Below, piece by piece: positions 1 to 7,982 of a stretch of DNA of 49,521 nucleotides. Each line of letters opens with the position of its first letter. The stretch's first letter is position 1. Below the pieces are notes generated by a model, which was not told the origin of the DNA, did no database searches, and was given only the letters and a program-made list of their open reading frames with translations. Source of the DNA: Mailhella sp. (GTDB lineage Bacteria > Desulfobacterota > Desulfovibrionia > Desulfovibrionales > Desulfovibrionaceae); contig JARHYD010000129.1 of the NCBI GenBank assembly GCA_029258655.1, positions 1-49,521 of the forward strand, in the 5' to 3' direction. The position numbers and the translations under genes are program-made.

Positions 1-2
1 CA

Positions 3-263
3 AGTATCTATTTATCTGCACATGGTTCTTTTGAATATATGTTAGAAGATAAGGTTTTTCCGTGTGAAATTTCTGTTCTTTTTCAAAATCATATACCGCA
101 AGAGTATCCGCAAAAACATTCAAAGGATTTTGTTCCATATTTATCTGTATTAGATGCTTTATTTAATATTGGGCCAGAAAAAACAGCAAAACTTATTAAA
201 TCAGGTACAAAAACATGGCTAACGTGGGATATGATGTATAATAAATATTATACCGTATCATAG
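3..263 (+). CDS. C-terminal end of an unrecognised protein (partial)
   Basis: The reading frame is open to the left edge of the window, so this is the last 86 or so residues of a longer protein; the ATG at 39 is probably internal. The visible part is soluble, with aromatic and lysine-rich stretches and a C-terminus ending YYTVS. I see no motif that assigns a family. It is convergent with islB, and a T-rich hairpin lies between the two genes. The function cannot be inferred from this fragment. Confidence 0.55.
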   Translation, partial: SIYLSAHGSFEYMLEDKVFPCEISVLFQNHIPQEYPQKHSKDFVPYLSVLDALFNIGPEKTAKLIKSGTKTWLTWDMMYNKYYTVS

Positions 264-287
264 AAAGTTAATAGAGGGGGTAGTAAG

Positions 288-320
288 ATACTTTTCTTTT
301 AAAAAGAAAAAAGTTTTTTT
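288..320 (+). terminator. Probable intrinsic terminator of the leftmost gene
   Basis: An A/T-only stem (ACTTTTCTTTT facing AAGAAAAAAGT) is followed by a run of seven T. It lies about 30 bp after the stop codon of the partial gene. The stem is weak because it has almost no G-C pairs. Confidence 0.45.
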
Positions 321-374
321 GTAGTAATTATAAGTAGTTTTTTATGTAATTGCATTTTCGTAAAAAATAAAAAA

Positions 375-397
375 AGCATACTATAAAATAGTATGCT
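375..397 (-). terminator. Intrinsic terminator of islB
   Basis: AGCATACTAT and ATAGTATGCT form a 10-bp perfect stem with a 3-nt loop. Read on the minus strand it is followed by a T-rich tract, and it lies about 30 bp beyond the islB stop codon. Confidence 0.75.
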
Positions 398-427
398 TTT
401 ACTTGGGGTATGAGTGGTACAAAAGAA

Positions 428-1375
428 TTATTTGCTATGAATAATGCGATCTTCACCAAGAATTTCTTGTGCAACTTTTTGGAGAGGAGGCATTTTTTTA
501 GGATCAAGTTGAATTTCTCCCATAGGAGGAATACGATCAAGGAATGTATATTTTTGAGTTCCTAAACGGTGATATGGTAATAATTCATATTGAACATTAG
601 GAAAAGGTTTTATAAATTCACAAATAGCACGAATTTCTTCTACTGTATCATTAAAATTAGGAATAACGGGAGTACGGCATAAAATGGTTTTATCTGGAAC
701 TAAAAGGGCAAGTTTTGCAAAATTATCTAAAATAATTTCATTAGATTTTCCAGTAAATTCTTTGTGTTTATCGCTATCCATGTGTTTTATATCAAAAAGA
801 AAGTAGTTGATAAATTCTGCTGCTGTTTCCATTGTTTTCCAAGGAACTTGCCCACAGGTTTCAATGGCTGTTTTTATACGGCGGCGGCGAGCTTCTCGTA
901 AAAGAGCAATGGAAAATTCACCTTGAGCAAGAGGTTCACCACCTGATAAGGTCATACCGCCTGAAGAACGAGAATAAAAAACCATATCTTGTTCAACGGA
1001 ACGTAAAATTTCATCAACACTTTGTTGTTTGCCATACGTAATTAATCCTTGAGAAGGGCAGGCTTTAGCACAAAGTAAATCGCAATCAGCACATAAAGAA
1101 CGATTAACAGAAAGTGTGCCGTCTTCTTTTTCAATAAGAGCATGATTAGGGCAAACATTAAGGCAATGTTTACATTTCTTCGTGGTAAGACATCGCCCTA
1201 CATTATACGCAAGTTCTGCTTCACGAGCTTGTGACTCTGGGTTACTACACCATTTGCAATGTAAAGGGCAACCTTTTAGAAAAACAATAGTACGAATTCC
1301 AGGTCCATCATGTACAGAGTATTTTTGAATATTGAAAATTTCGCCTTTTATGGAATTGTCAGTGTAAGAACTCAT
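428..1375 (-). CDS. islB: Isethionate sulfite-lyase activating enzyme (glycyl-radical activase, radical SAM)
   Basis: This is a radical-SAM activase that would install the glycyl radical on the neighbouring lyase, using S-adenosylmethionine and a reduced 4Fe-4S cluster. The protein has 315 residues, a normal length for activases with an inserted ferredoxin domain. The cluster motif CxxxCxxC is seen as CPLHCKWC near residue 36. Two further cysteine clusters follow at about residues 62-110 (CKHCLNVCPNH and CDLLCAKACP), typical of activases of the CutD/IslB/HpsH type. A TLSGGEPL motif follows near residue 140. The start has AAGGAG a few bases upstream. The assignment to IslB rather than another activase rests on the adjacent islA; the two are separated by about 425 bp holding a terminator and a repeat element, so islB may also have its own promoter. 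Confidence 0.88.
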   Translation of the reverse strand: MSSYTDNSIKGEIFNIQKYSVHDGPGIRTIVFLKGCPLHCKWCSNPESQAREAELAYNVGRCLTTKKCKHCLNVCPNHALIEKEDGTLSVNRSLCADCDLLCAKACPSQGLITYGKQQSVDEILRSVEQDMVFYSRSSGGMTLSGGEPLAQGEFSIALLREARRRRIKTAIETCGQVPWKTMETAAEFINYFLFDIKHMDSDKHKEFTGKSNEIILDNFAKLALLVPDKTILCRTPVIPNFNDTVEEIRAICEFIKPFPNVQYELLPYHRLGTQKYTFLDRIPPMGEIQLDPKKMPPLQKVAQEILGEDRIIHSK

Positions 1376-1463
1376 TGCTTGCTCCTTTTGTTAAGAAGAG
1401 AGGCGTATTAAATAATTATATGTTATAAGATAACTAAGTATTTAATAAGTATATTTTTTTATT

Positions 1464-1715
1464 TTAAGGTGTTTTTCCAAATTGATTTTATTTTTTTGGG
1501 GTACATTGTCTTTATCTGTATTTCCTTTACCATAACGGTTAAAGTGAAATGATTTTCCCCAAGTTTTCTCAATTAAGTAAATTTATTGAAATCAATTTCA
1601 ATAAATTTTTCAATAAATTTTTCTATGTTAGGGCATGAGTAAAAAGTTTTTTTCTCAAAAATAAAAATTACTTATTTTTGTATATTGTATATAAATAAGT
1701 TGGAAATATATCCTA
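1464..1715 (+). repeat. MITE-like dispersed repeat, copy A (degenerate)
   Basis: The left end TAAGGTGTTTTTCC and right end GGAAATATATCCTA are decayed versions of the inverted ends of the family. The conserved core (TTTATC...TAACGG...AAAGTGAAATGATTT) and the central TTTATTGAAA/TTTCAATAAA dyad are present, the latter partly duplicated. It lies between islA and islB and contains no open frame. Confidence 0.75.
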
Positions 1716-1765
1716 GATGTTATGAGAAAAATTTTATAAAAAATGGTTATCATAAATCTAAGAAA

Positions 1766-1788
1766 CAGAGGAGGAAAATCCTCCTCTG
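1766..1788 (-). terminator. Hairpin terminator or attenuator after islA
   Basis: CAGAGGAGGA and TCCTCCTCTG form a perfect 10-bp GC-rich stem with a 3-nt loop. On the minus strand it is followed by TTTCTT, a modest T tract, 12 bp past the islA stop codon. It probably limits read-through into islB, giving more lyase than activase. Confidence 0.7.
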
Positions 1789-1800
1789 CTTTATAGATTT

Positions 1801-4296
1801 TTATAAGTCACCGTGTTCAGTACGAGCAATAAGGTCATCTTGAAGGTCTGGTGAAAGGTCAACGAAGTAAGCACTGTAACCAGCAATACGAACAATAAGG
1901 TTGCGGTATTTTGCAGGATCTTTCTTTGCTGCAATAAGGGTTTCACGGTTGATAACGTTGAATTGTACGTGCCAAATCTTGAGGTCGCAGAAAGTACGGA
2001 TAAAGGAAACAAGCTTTTCTGTACCTGATTCACCTTCAAGGCATTTTGGAGTAAATTTAATGTTGAGCATACGAGCTGCACGGTCACGCATACCATAGTT
2101 TTTGGTATTGTAGTTTGAAAGTAAAATTGCAGTTGGACCATTTACATCTGCACCGTGAGAAGCTGATGAACCGTCGGAAAGTGGGGTAAATTGCTTACGT
2201 CCGTTAGGTGTTGCTGATACAACTTTACCAAATGGAACGTGAGAGGTGAATGGAACATAACGAACATCATTATGCATACCAAGTTCTTTACTGTATTTGC
2301 CACCAAATTCAACTGAAATTTTATCAATTTCATGTCCAATAGCGTCAGCGTATGGATCGTTATTGCCATAACAAGGAGCAGAACGGAGCATTGCCTCTAC
2401 ATCTTCATAGCCTTCAAAGTTTGCATCAATAGCATCAATAATTTGTTGCATGGTAAGTTTTTTATCTTCAAAAACTAATTTTTTGATAGCAGAAAGTGAG
2501 TCTACAACTGTACCAAGTCCCATGTATTCAAAATAACCAAGATTAATGCCTTCTGGAATTTGTGGTTGGTGTAAGTCTATGCAATGTTTCATGCAAAGAT
2601 CATGCATTGCAGAACCCATTGGTTGTGCAAAGTGTTTAGCACGAAGATTGTTAATGGTGTATTGTTGAATAAAAGCTGCACGGAGGAAAAGAAGATGTTG
2701 TTTTACATAAGCGTCCCAGAATTGTTCCCAACTGGTAAATTTCGTTGGATCGCCAGTTTCAAGTCCAAGAACTTTATCTCCGTATTTTTTCATACGTCCA
2801 TTTCGTAAAACCATTTCAACTGCTGCTGCAAAGTTTACATAAGCACCACCAGAAGTATAAGTATCACGGTTTGGCATACGTGCTTCTGTACAACCTGATA
2901 CTGCATAATCATAGGCTTCTGCAAATGTTGCACCTTTAGAAACATAAAGAGGTACTACTTCTTCATCATTGATAAGTTTTGGGAAACCTGAACCATCTTT
3001 AATGGTTTCTGCTACGTCCCATAAATAACTTTCTGGAGCACAACTGTGTATACGTGCTGCAAGGTCAGGATAGTGCAATGGGAATTCACGTTTTGATTTC
3101 AAAATAAGGTGCGTTAAAGCATTGGTTGCATCGCGTCCATCTGGTGTTTGGCCTCCAACAGTTACAGCCTCCCAGTGAGCATAACCTTCATTGAATGCAC
3201 CACCTGTTGGGGAAATGTACATATCAATAAATTCTGCCATGCCTACCCACATACATTCAAGAAGTTCAATCGCTTTATCTTCATTGATTTTACCACTTGC
3301 CATATCTTGTTCATAATATGGGTAGAAATATTGATCCATACGACCATTTGAAATAGTTGTACCTGTTTTTTGTTCAATACGTGAGAACATTTGTGTAAAC
3401 CATTGGCTTTGGCAAGCTTCCCAGAAATCACGAGCAGGTTCGCCAGGTACGCGTTCTGCATTTTCTGCCATACGGATAAGTTCTGCTTTACGAACTGGAT
3501 CGGTTTCTGTTGCAGCCATTTCACGCGCTAATACAGCATGGCGTTTTGCCCAAAGAACAATAGCTTCTGATACTAAAATTACAGCTTCAAGGAATGGTTT
3601 CTTTTCGCAGTTATCTTTTGGAGAAAGTGGATCAAGAGCTGCTAATTTTTCTTGTGCTTCACGTTTAATATCATTGAAACCACGTTTTAAGATTTTTTCA
3701 TAATCATGCACCCATTGAATGGAAGAACGGAAAGATGCTGTTTCGTTTACAATAAAACGAGAAATAAGCCCTTGTGGATCATCGTAGGTAAGTTTATGCA
3801 CATCTTCAGGTAATGCAGCATTTAATGCTTCGTGGAATGTTTTACCTTTCCAGTAAGGTGCAATTTCTTCTACTACACGTTTTGCGTCTTCTGGAGTAAT
3901 GGTTGCAGGAGAAGTTGGTCTATTAGGTAATTCTTTTACTGCAATATCAAGAAAGTCACCGTCAAGTTCTGGATATAAAATTCCATAACGACCAGCATCT
4001 GTACCAGCACGACCGAGTAAAAGTTGATCATCTTGTACGTAAACAGTGATATTTTCTGCAATATGATATAATGCTTTTGCCCAACGAAGAACTAATGGTT
4101 GTCCTTCTGTTTGTTTCATGGATTGGGTAAAATATAAAGCGCGTTCAATATCAATTTGAGGTTTTTGTCCTTCAAAACGTTCAAGAATTTTGAATACACG
4201 TTCATGGGTTGCACGGAATCTATCAACCTTTCCGTCAATTTTATCATGGAGACGTTGTTCTTGAGGGGACATACATTCACATAGTAGTTGGGCCAT
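1801..4296 (-). CDS. islA: Isethionate sulfite-lyase (glycyl radical enzyme)
   Basis: This enzyme cleaves the C-S bond of isethionate (2-hydroxyethanesulfonate) to sulfite and acetaldehyde; sulfite then serves as electron acceptor in anaerobic respiration. The 831 residues are the expected length of IslA. Every active-site position I recall for Bilophila IslA is found one residue later here: Arg190, Gln194, Trp375, the thiyl Cys469 in SGCTEAR with Glu471, Arg679, Phe683, and the radical Gly806 in RIAGYSAYF. Choline lyase, glycerol dehydratase and pyruvate formate-lyase differ at these positions. The ATG at 4296 is preceded by a near-perfect AAGGAGGT. A sigma-54-like promoter lies about 110 bp upstream, with three dyad repeats further up. 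No sulfoacetaldehyde reductase, taurine transaminase or TRAP transporter is visible in the window, so isethionate is presumably imported by something encoded elsewhere or by the nearby NhaC-type carrier. Confidence 0.92.
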   Translation of the reverse strand: MAQLLCECMSPQEQRLHDKIDGKVDRFRATHERVFKILERFEGQKPQIDIERALYFTQSMKQTEGQPLVLRWAKALYHIAENITVYVQDDQLLLGRAGTDAGRYGILYPELDGDFLDIAVKELPNRPTSPATITPEDAKRVVEEIAPYWKGKTFHEALNAALPEDVHKLTYDDPQGLISRFIVNETASFRSSIQWVHDYEKILKRGFNDIKREAQEKLAALDPLSPKDNCEKKPFLEAVILVSEAIVLWAKRHAVLAREMAATETDPVRKAELIRMAENAERVPGEPARDFWEACQSQWFTQMFSRIEQKTGTTISNGRMDQYFYPYYEQDMASGKINEDKAIELLECMWVGMAEFIDMYISPTGGAFNEGYAHWEAVTVGGQTPDGRDATNALTHLILKSKREFPLHYPDLAARIHSCAPESYLWDVAETIKDGSGFPKLINDEEVVPLYVSKGATFAEAYDYAVSGCTEARMPNRDTYTSGGAYVNFAAAVEMVLRNGRMKKYGDKVLGLETGDPTKFTSWEQFWDAYVKQHLLFLRAAFIQQYTINNLRAKHFAQPMGSAMHDLCMKHCIDLHQPQIPEGINLGYFEYMGLGTVVDSLSAIKKLVFEDKKLTMQQIIDAIDANFEGYEDVEAMLRSAPCYGNNDPYADAIGHEIDKISVEFGGKYSKELGMHNDVRYVPFTSHVPFGKVVSATPNGRKQFTPLSDGSSASHGADVNGPTAILLSNYNTKNYGMRDRAARMLNIKFTPKCLEGESGTEKLVSFIRTFCDLKIWHVQFNVINRETLIAAKKDPAKYRNLIVRIAGYSAYFVDLSPDLQDDLIARTEHGDL

Positions 4297-4405
4297 GGTA
4301 AACCTCCTTCCATTATGGAAATAGTAAAATTTTCTTTGTTTTTTTGATAAAAGAAATAAATTTCTTATTCCATTTTTTTATCATGTTTCGTTCTTGAAAA
4401 TGTAT

Positions 4406-4423
4406 AAGCATATAGTATACCAA
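4406..4423 (-). promoter_or_regulatory. Sigma-54 promoter of islA
   Basis: On the minus strand the sequence reads TTGG-N10-GC (TTGGTATACTATATGCTT), the GG-N10-GC spacing diagnostic of RpoN promoters, with TTGG at -24 and TGCT at -12. It lies about 110 bp upstream of the islA start codon. A matching promoter faces the other way at 4963. Confidence 0.7.
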
Positions 4424-4506
4424 TCAATATATATTATTTTATATCAAATAGTTATATAGTTTTTTATGTATCATGTGTAAAAAATATCAAACTAAAAAAT
4501 AAAATG

Positions 4507-4524
4507 GTTGCAAAAATGCACCAT
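4507..4524. promoter_or_regulatory. Dyad repeat 1, candidate enhancer-binding-protein site
   Basis: The sequence GTTGCAAAAATGCACCAT has a TGCA-N4-TGCA core that extends to a TGGT...ACCA-like dyad. It is identical to the copy at 4559 and lies about 100 bp upstream of the islA sigma-54 promoter. Confidence 0.65.
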
Positions 4525-4558
4525 ATAAAGAAAATATGGGGTTAAGAGAAAAAATATA

Positions 4559-4576
4559 GTTGCAAAAATGCACCAT
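4559..4576. promoter_or_regulatory. Dyad repeat 2, candidate enhancer-binding-protein site
   Basis: Exact second copy of the 18-bp GTTGCAAAAATGCACCAT, starting 52 bp after the first. That is close to five helical turns, so both sites face the same side of the DNA. Confidence 0.65.
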
Positions 4577-4631
4577 TAAATACAATAAAAACTAATAATG
4601 CAGATTTTCACAAAGTATGTTTTTATTTAAT

Positions 4632-4649
4632 GTTGCAAATTTGCACTAT
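4632..4649. promoter_or_regulatory. Dyad repeat 3, candidate enhancer-binding-protein site
   Basis: The variant GTTGCAAATTTGCACTAT contains the perfect palindrome TGCAAATTTGCA. It starts 73 bp after repeat 2, about seven helical turns. It lies about 310 bp upstream of the rightward sigma-54 promoter. Confidence 0.6.
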
Positions 4650-4962
4650 ATTATTTTCTTGTTAAAAATGCGTTGTTTTTTAGTTTTTTATATAACTATT
4701 TAATTTTATAATATTTTATTATTTGTCAGGAGTTTTTATTGTTTTTTATTAAAGGTAACATAATGAATAAGAAAAAAATACATTAATTTATTGATGATAG
4801 TTTATGTTAAGATCTAATGGTATTATTGTGTCTGTTTTTTATATATATTAATGATGAGTAATCTTGATAGATAAATTTTATCTTTAAAATCAATATGTTA
4901 TACTAAGTAAATATATTTTCTTATTTAATTAATGTAATAAATAATTTTGTGAAAAAAATAGT

Positions 4963-4979
4963 TTGGCATATATCATGCA
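4963..4979 (+). promoter_or_regulatory. Sigma-54 promoter of the amidohydrolase gene
   Basis: TTTGGCATATATCATGCA has GG and GC separated by exactly 10 bases, close to the RpoN consensus TTGGCAC-N5-TTGCA. It is about 100 bp upstream of the ATG at 5080 and diverges from the islA promoter. Confidence 0.72.
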
Positions 4980-5024
4980 GGGAAAAGTATTGGTTTTGTG
5001 TGGATAAAATCAATAGAGGTCTTG

Positions 5025-5042
5025 AAAACTACTAGTAGTTTT
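5025..5042. promoter_or_regulatory. Perfect 18-bp palindrome in the leader, possible operator
   Basis: AAAACTACTAGTAGTTTT is fully self-complementary and lies about 45 bp downstream of the sigma-54 promoter and 38 bp before the start codon. It could be an operator or a small leader hairpin; no T tract follows it, so it is not a terminator. Confidence 0.4.
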
Positions 5043-5079
5043 AATGTTGTGTTAACCAATTTAGTTGAAGGAGATTTAT

Positions 5080-5916
5080 ATGAAAGTTATAGATTTTCGT
5101 TTTCGTCCAAATACACCAGAAATTATTAATGGTATTAAAAATAGTACTATGTTTAAAGCTGCTTGTAAGGCTATTGGGTTTGATGCTCGCAAGCCACAGC
5201 CATTAGAAGAAATAGTACAAAATCTTGATAGATTAGGGGTTGATATAGGTGTTATTACAGGGCGTGATGCAGAAACAACGTATGAATTTCCTGCAAATAA
5301 TGGTAGTGTTTTAGAATTTTGCAAAGCCTATCCAGAACGTTTTATTGGTTTTTGGGGTATTGATCCACATAAAAAAATGGCTGCTGTCTATGAAATTGTT
5401 AAAGCCGTGGAAGAATATGGCATGAAAGGTATTGCTATTGATCCATATCTTGCACATATTCCAGCTTGTGAGGCTCGTTTTTATCCTTTATATACAAAAT
5501 GCAGTGAATTAAATATTCCTGTTTTTATTACTATGGCTCCACCTCCACAGGTTTCTGGGGCTTTGATGGATTATTGTGATCCACGACAAGTAGACCAAGT
5601 CGCACGTGATTTTCCAGAGCTTACTTTAATAATGAGTCATGGTGGTTATCCTTTTGTTAATGAAGCAATTTACGCTTGTTTGCGAAATGCTAATGTTTAT
5701 ATGGATTTTTCCGAATATGAAAGAGCTCCTATGAAAGATGTTTTTGTAGAAGCAATGAAAGGTATTATTCAAGATAAAGTTGTTTTTGCTAGTGCTCATC
5801 CTTTTATTGAACTTGAAGATGCCTTGCAGGCGTATAAGGAATTTGATTTAAGTGATGAAGTACGTGAAAAAGTGATGTACGCTAACGCTGCTCGTATTCT
5901 AAAACTTGATAATTAG
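5080..5916 (+). CDS. Amidohydrolase-superfamily (amidohydrolase_2-like) protein with unusual metal site
   Basis: A 278-residue TIM-barrel protein of the amidohydrolase 2 type. The start is the ATG at 5080, placed after GAAGGAG; an in-frame TTG at 5065 lies before that ribosome site and is rejected. The N-terminal strand reads VIDFRFRPN, so the usual HxH metal ligands are replaced by RxR. The late-barrel motif is FASAHPF where the family normally has an Asp (GxDxPF). The MSHGG histidine is present. Some family members begin IDFRxRP, so this is a known variant rather than damage; it may be metal-free or use other ligands. It is driven by its own sigma-54 promoter divergent from islA, which ties it to the same signal. 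The substrate is unknown; a role on a sulfonate or a derived acid is inference. Its TAG stop codon lies inside the end of a repeat element. Confidence 0.75.
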   Translation: MKVIDFRFRPNTPEIINGIKNSTMFKAACKAIGFDARKPQPLEEIVQNLDRLGVDIGVITGRDAETTYEFPANNGSVLEFCKAYPERFIGFWGIDPHKKMAAVYEIVKAVEEYGMKGIAIDPYLAHIPACEARFYPLYTKCSELNIPVFITMAPPPQVSGALMDYCDPRQVDQVARDFPELTLIMSHGGYPFVNEAIYACLRNANVYMDFSEYERAPMKDVFVEAMKGIIQDKVVFASAHPFIELEDALQAYKEFDLSDEVREKVMYANAARILKLDN

Positions 5917-6090
5917 GGTGTGTTTCTAAATTCATTTTTTAGTTTTTTCTTTTGGGGGGAGACTGCCTTTATCCGTAACTTTCTGTGTTATAACGGCTAA
6001 AGTGAAATGATTTCCCCCAAATTTCCTCAATCAAGCAAATTTATTGAAATATGTTTCAATAAATTTGCCTATTTTAAGGTATTTGTAAAA
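5913..6090 (+). repeat. MITE-like dispersed repeat, copy B (left part)
   Basis: It begins TTAGGGTGTGTTTC, identical to the family end, and runs through the conserved core and the central TTTATTGAAA/TTTCAATAAA dyad. After about 6090 the similarity fades and no right end is found, so it is truncated. Its first bases overlap the stop codon of the amidohydrolase gene. Confidence 0.75.
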
Positions 6091-6280
6091 ATACATAGAT
6101 GTATATTAACTTATTGAAATATTAGTATGAAATAAATCACATATTGTTTTAATAAAAAATTAACTTAGGAAAATCCATTATAAAAATTTTTTGATATAGT
6201 AAATAATGAAATAAAAAATATAATTCCAATTAGTTATAATTTCGCAAAAAGAATATCTTTGATTTAATTTTATATCTATG

Positions 6281-6307
6281 TTGACAAAATATGTATAAAA
6301 ATATACT
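6281..6307 (+). promoter_or_regulatory. Possible sigma-70 promoter of the antiporter gene
   Basis: TTGACA at 6281 and TATACT at 6302 are 15 bp apart, a short but usable spacing, about 50 bp upstream of the start codon. Confidence 0.45.
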
Positions 6308-6313
6308 TGTTAA

Positions 6314-6325
6314 ATTGTCGACAAT
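6314..6325. promoter_or_regulatory. Palindromic operator-like site ATTGTCGACAAT
   Basis: A perfect 12-bp palindrome immediately downstream of the putative -10 of the antiporter gene, well placed for a repressor. The TTGT...ACAA form resembles sites of GntR-family regulators with an FCD domain, which is only a similarity. Confidence 0.4.
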
Positions 6326-6358
6326 CTTATTTAATAGCAAAGATATTGGAGCGTTATT

Positions 6359-7753
6359 ATGGAACAAAAGAAATCAGAAAACGAATTTTTACCTATGTAT
6401 GGTGGAATTTTTGGGGGTATGGTTCCGCTTGTTGTTCTTATTTTAGGCCTTGTTTGGCTTTCTGTTGCAGAAAGAGGAGGAACAAAACCATTTTGGGCTT
6501 GTGCATGGCTTGCAGTGGTTGCGGGGTTATTTTTTGCAAAAAATAAAACTGAATATTGCCAAGCAACAATGCGTGGTATTGGTAATGATACTGGAATTGT
6601 AATTGTTACAGCATGGTTATTTGCAGGTGTTTTTGGGAAATTAATGGCTGCTGGTGGGCTTGTTGACGGTTTATTATGGTTAGGTATGTCCACTGGAGCT
6701 AATGGTTCGATTTTTACTATTCTTGTTTTTATTATTGCAATGCTTTTTTCCTTAGGCACAGGTACTAGCACAGGAACTTGTATTTCACTTACTCCAGTTC
6801 TTTATCCTGCGGGTGTTTTTTTAGGTTGTGATCCTATTTTGTTGGGGACTGCAATTTTATCAGGTGCTGCTTTTGGTGATAATTTAGCTCCAATTTCTGA
6901 TACAACGATTGTTTCGGCTTATACGCAAGAGGCAGAAATGAAAGATGTTGTGCGTAGTCGTTTTCCTTTAGCAATGTCTGCTGCCCTTATTGCGGGGGTG
7001 ATTTTTCTTATTTTTGGTGGAGGAGGGGAAGTTCGTGTTGTTCCAGAAATGCATACCACTCTTGAGCCAAAAGGAATTTTCTTATTGTTTGCTGTTATAG
7101 TTGTGGTTGTTAGTGCTTTACTTGGTAGACATATTATAGAATCATTAATTTATGGTAATGTTACAGCAGCAATTATTTCTGTTGCTATTGGTACATTATC
7201 AATACAAGATATTTTTGGCATTCCAACAGAATCAGGTGGAAGTACTGGGATTATACAAGCAGGTATAGAAGGAGTTGTTGGGGCGATTATTTTTGCTATT
7301 CTCATTTTAGCAGTAACACAAATTCTTGTTGAATGTGGTATTTTAATTAAAATTTTAGATTTTGCTAATAAAAGTATCGTAGCTTCTGTACGACAAGCAG
7401 AACTTTTTATTATTGGTGTTACGGTTATTGCTTCTATTCCTATTTCGGCTAATGCTCCAGCAGAACTTTTAGTAGGACCATCATTAGTAAAACCTATTGG
7501 TGAAAAATTTGGCTTAGCCCCAGCTCGTAGAGCAAATTTAATGGATTGTGCTGTTTGTACTATTTTCTTTATTTTACCATGGCATATTGCTGTTGCAGTG
7601 TGGTATTCTGCGCTTGTTACAGCTTCTAATACGTATGGTTTAACTCCTCCACCTATTAGTGCAGCATTGATTAATCCTTATTCTTGGGCATTATTTGTGG
7701 TTATAATTTTTTCTGCCATTACTGGGTGGAATAGAAAAATGATTGCAAAGTAA
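6359..7753 (+). CDS. NhaC-family Na+/H+ antiporter-type transporter
   Basis: A 464-residue integral membrane protein with about ten or more hydrophobic segments. The family motif GDNLAPISDTT stands near residue 175, preceded by a glycine- and serine-rich segment (GTGTSTGTC). NhaC/ArsB-superfamily members exchange Na+ for H+, and several relatives exchange carboxylates (malate/lactate, for example). The start ATG is preceded by TTGGAG. It follows the amidohydrolase gene on the same strand after a 440-bp gap with a repeat element and its own promoter-like sequence, so it is not clearly cotranscribed. Its position in the sulfonate region makes substrate uptake possible, but this is inference from context; ion homeostasis is the default. 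Confidence 0.8.
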   Translation: MEQKKSENEFLPMYGGIFGGMVPLVVLILGLVWLSVAERGGTKPFWACAWLAVVAGLFFAKNKTEYCQATMRGIGNDTGIVIVTAWLFAGVFGKLMAAGGLVDGLLWLGMSTGANGSIFTILVFIIAMLFSLGTGTSTGTCISLTPVLYPAGVFLGCDPILLGTAILSGAAFGDNLAPISDTTIVSAYTQEAEMKDVVRSRFPLAMSAALIAGVIFLIFGGGGEVRVVPEMHTTLEPKGIFLLFAVIVVVVSALLGRHIIESLIYGNVTAAIISVAIGTLSIQDIFGIPTESGGSTGIIQAGIEGVVGAIIFAILILAVTQILVECGILIKILDFANKSIVASVRQAELFIIGVTVIASIPISANAPAELLVGPSLVKPIGEKFGLAPARRANLMDCAVCTIFFILPWHIAVAVWYSALVTASNTYGLTPPPISAALINPYSWALFVVIIFSAITGWNRKMIAK

Positions 7754-7812
7754 GTAAAGGAAATTATAAGAAATTATGTATTTGATATAAAGGGGGCGTC
7801 TCATTATGAGAG

Positions 7813-7844
7813 GGTAGGGTGATTATATATCACCCTTTTTTTAT
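7813..7844 (+). terminator. Intrinsic terminator after the antiporter gene
   Basis: GGGTGATTATATATCACCC (stem GGGTGAT/ATCACCC) is followed by TTTTTTTATT. It lies about 70 bp past the stop codon. Confidence 0.8.
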
Positions 7845-7925
7845 TATTAGAGAACTATTATAAATAAGTTAGAAACATACTTTAATAAGGTGTGAAAAGT
7901 ATAAAAAGTTTTGTAAGGGGGTTTT

Positions 7926-7958
7926 AGGGGGAGAAACTTTTTCAAAAGTTTTCCCCCT
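7926..7958. repeat. REP-like hairpin (GGGGGAGAAACTTTTT type)
   Basis: AGGGGGAGAAACTTTTT faces AAAAGTTTTCCCCCT as an imperfect long stem just beyond the glnN stop codon. A closely related hairpin occurs at 24518 and a decayed one near 28350, so this looks like a small repeat family that may serve as transcript-end structures. Confidence 0.5.
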
Positions 7959-7982
7959 AAGATAAGAATATTACTTATGTTA

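Noticed and set aside
1801-4296. Choline trimethylamine-lyase, glycerol dehydratase or pyruvate formate-lyase
   Set aside because: The Cys motif is GCTEAR and the other pocket residues match IslA; the residues expected for those enzymes are missing.
5065-5079. TTG start for the amidohydrolase gene
   Set aside because: The ribosome site GAAGGAG lies after it, correctly spaced for the ATG at 5080.
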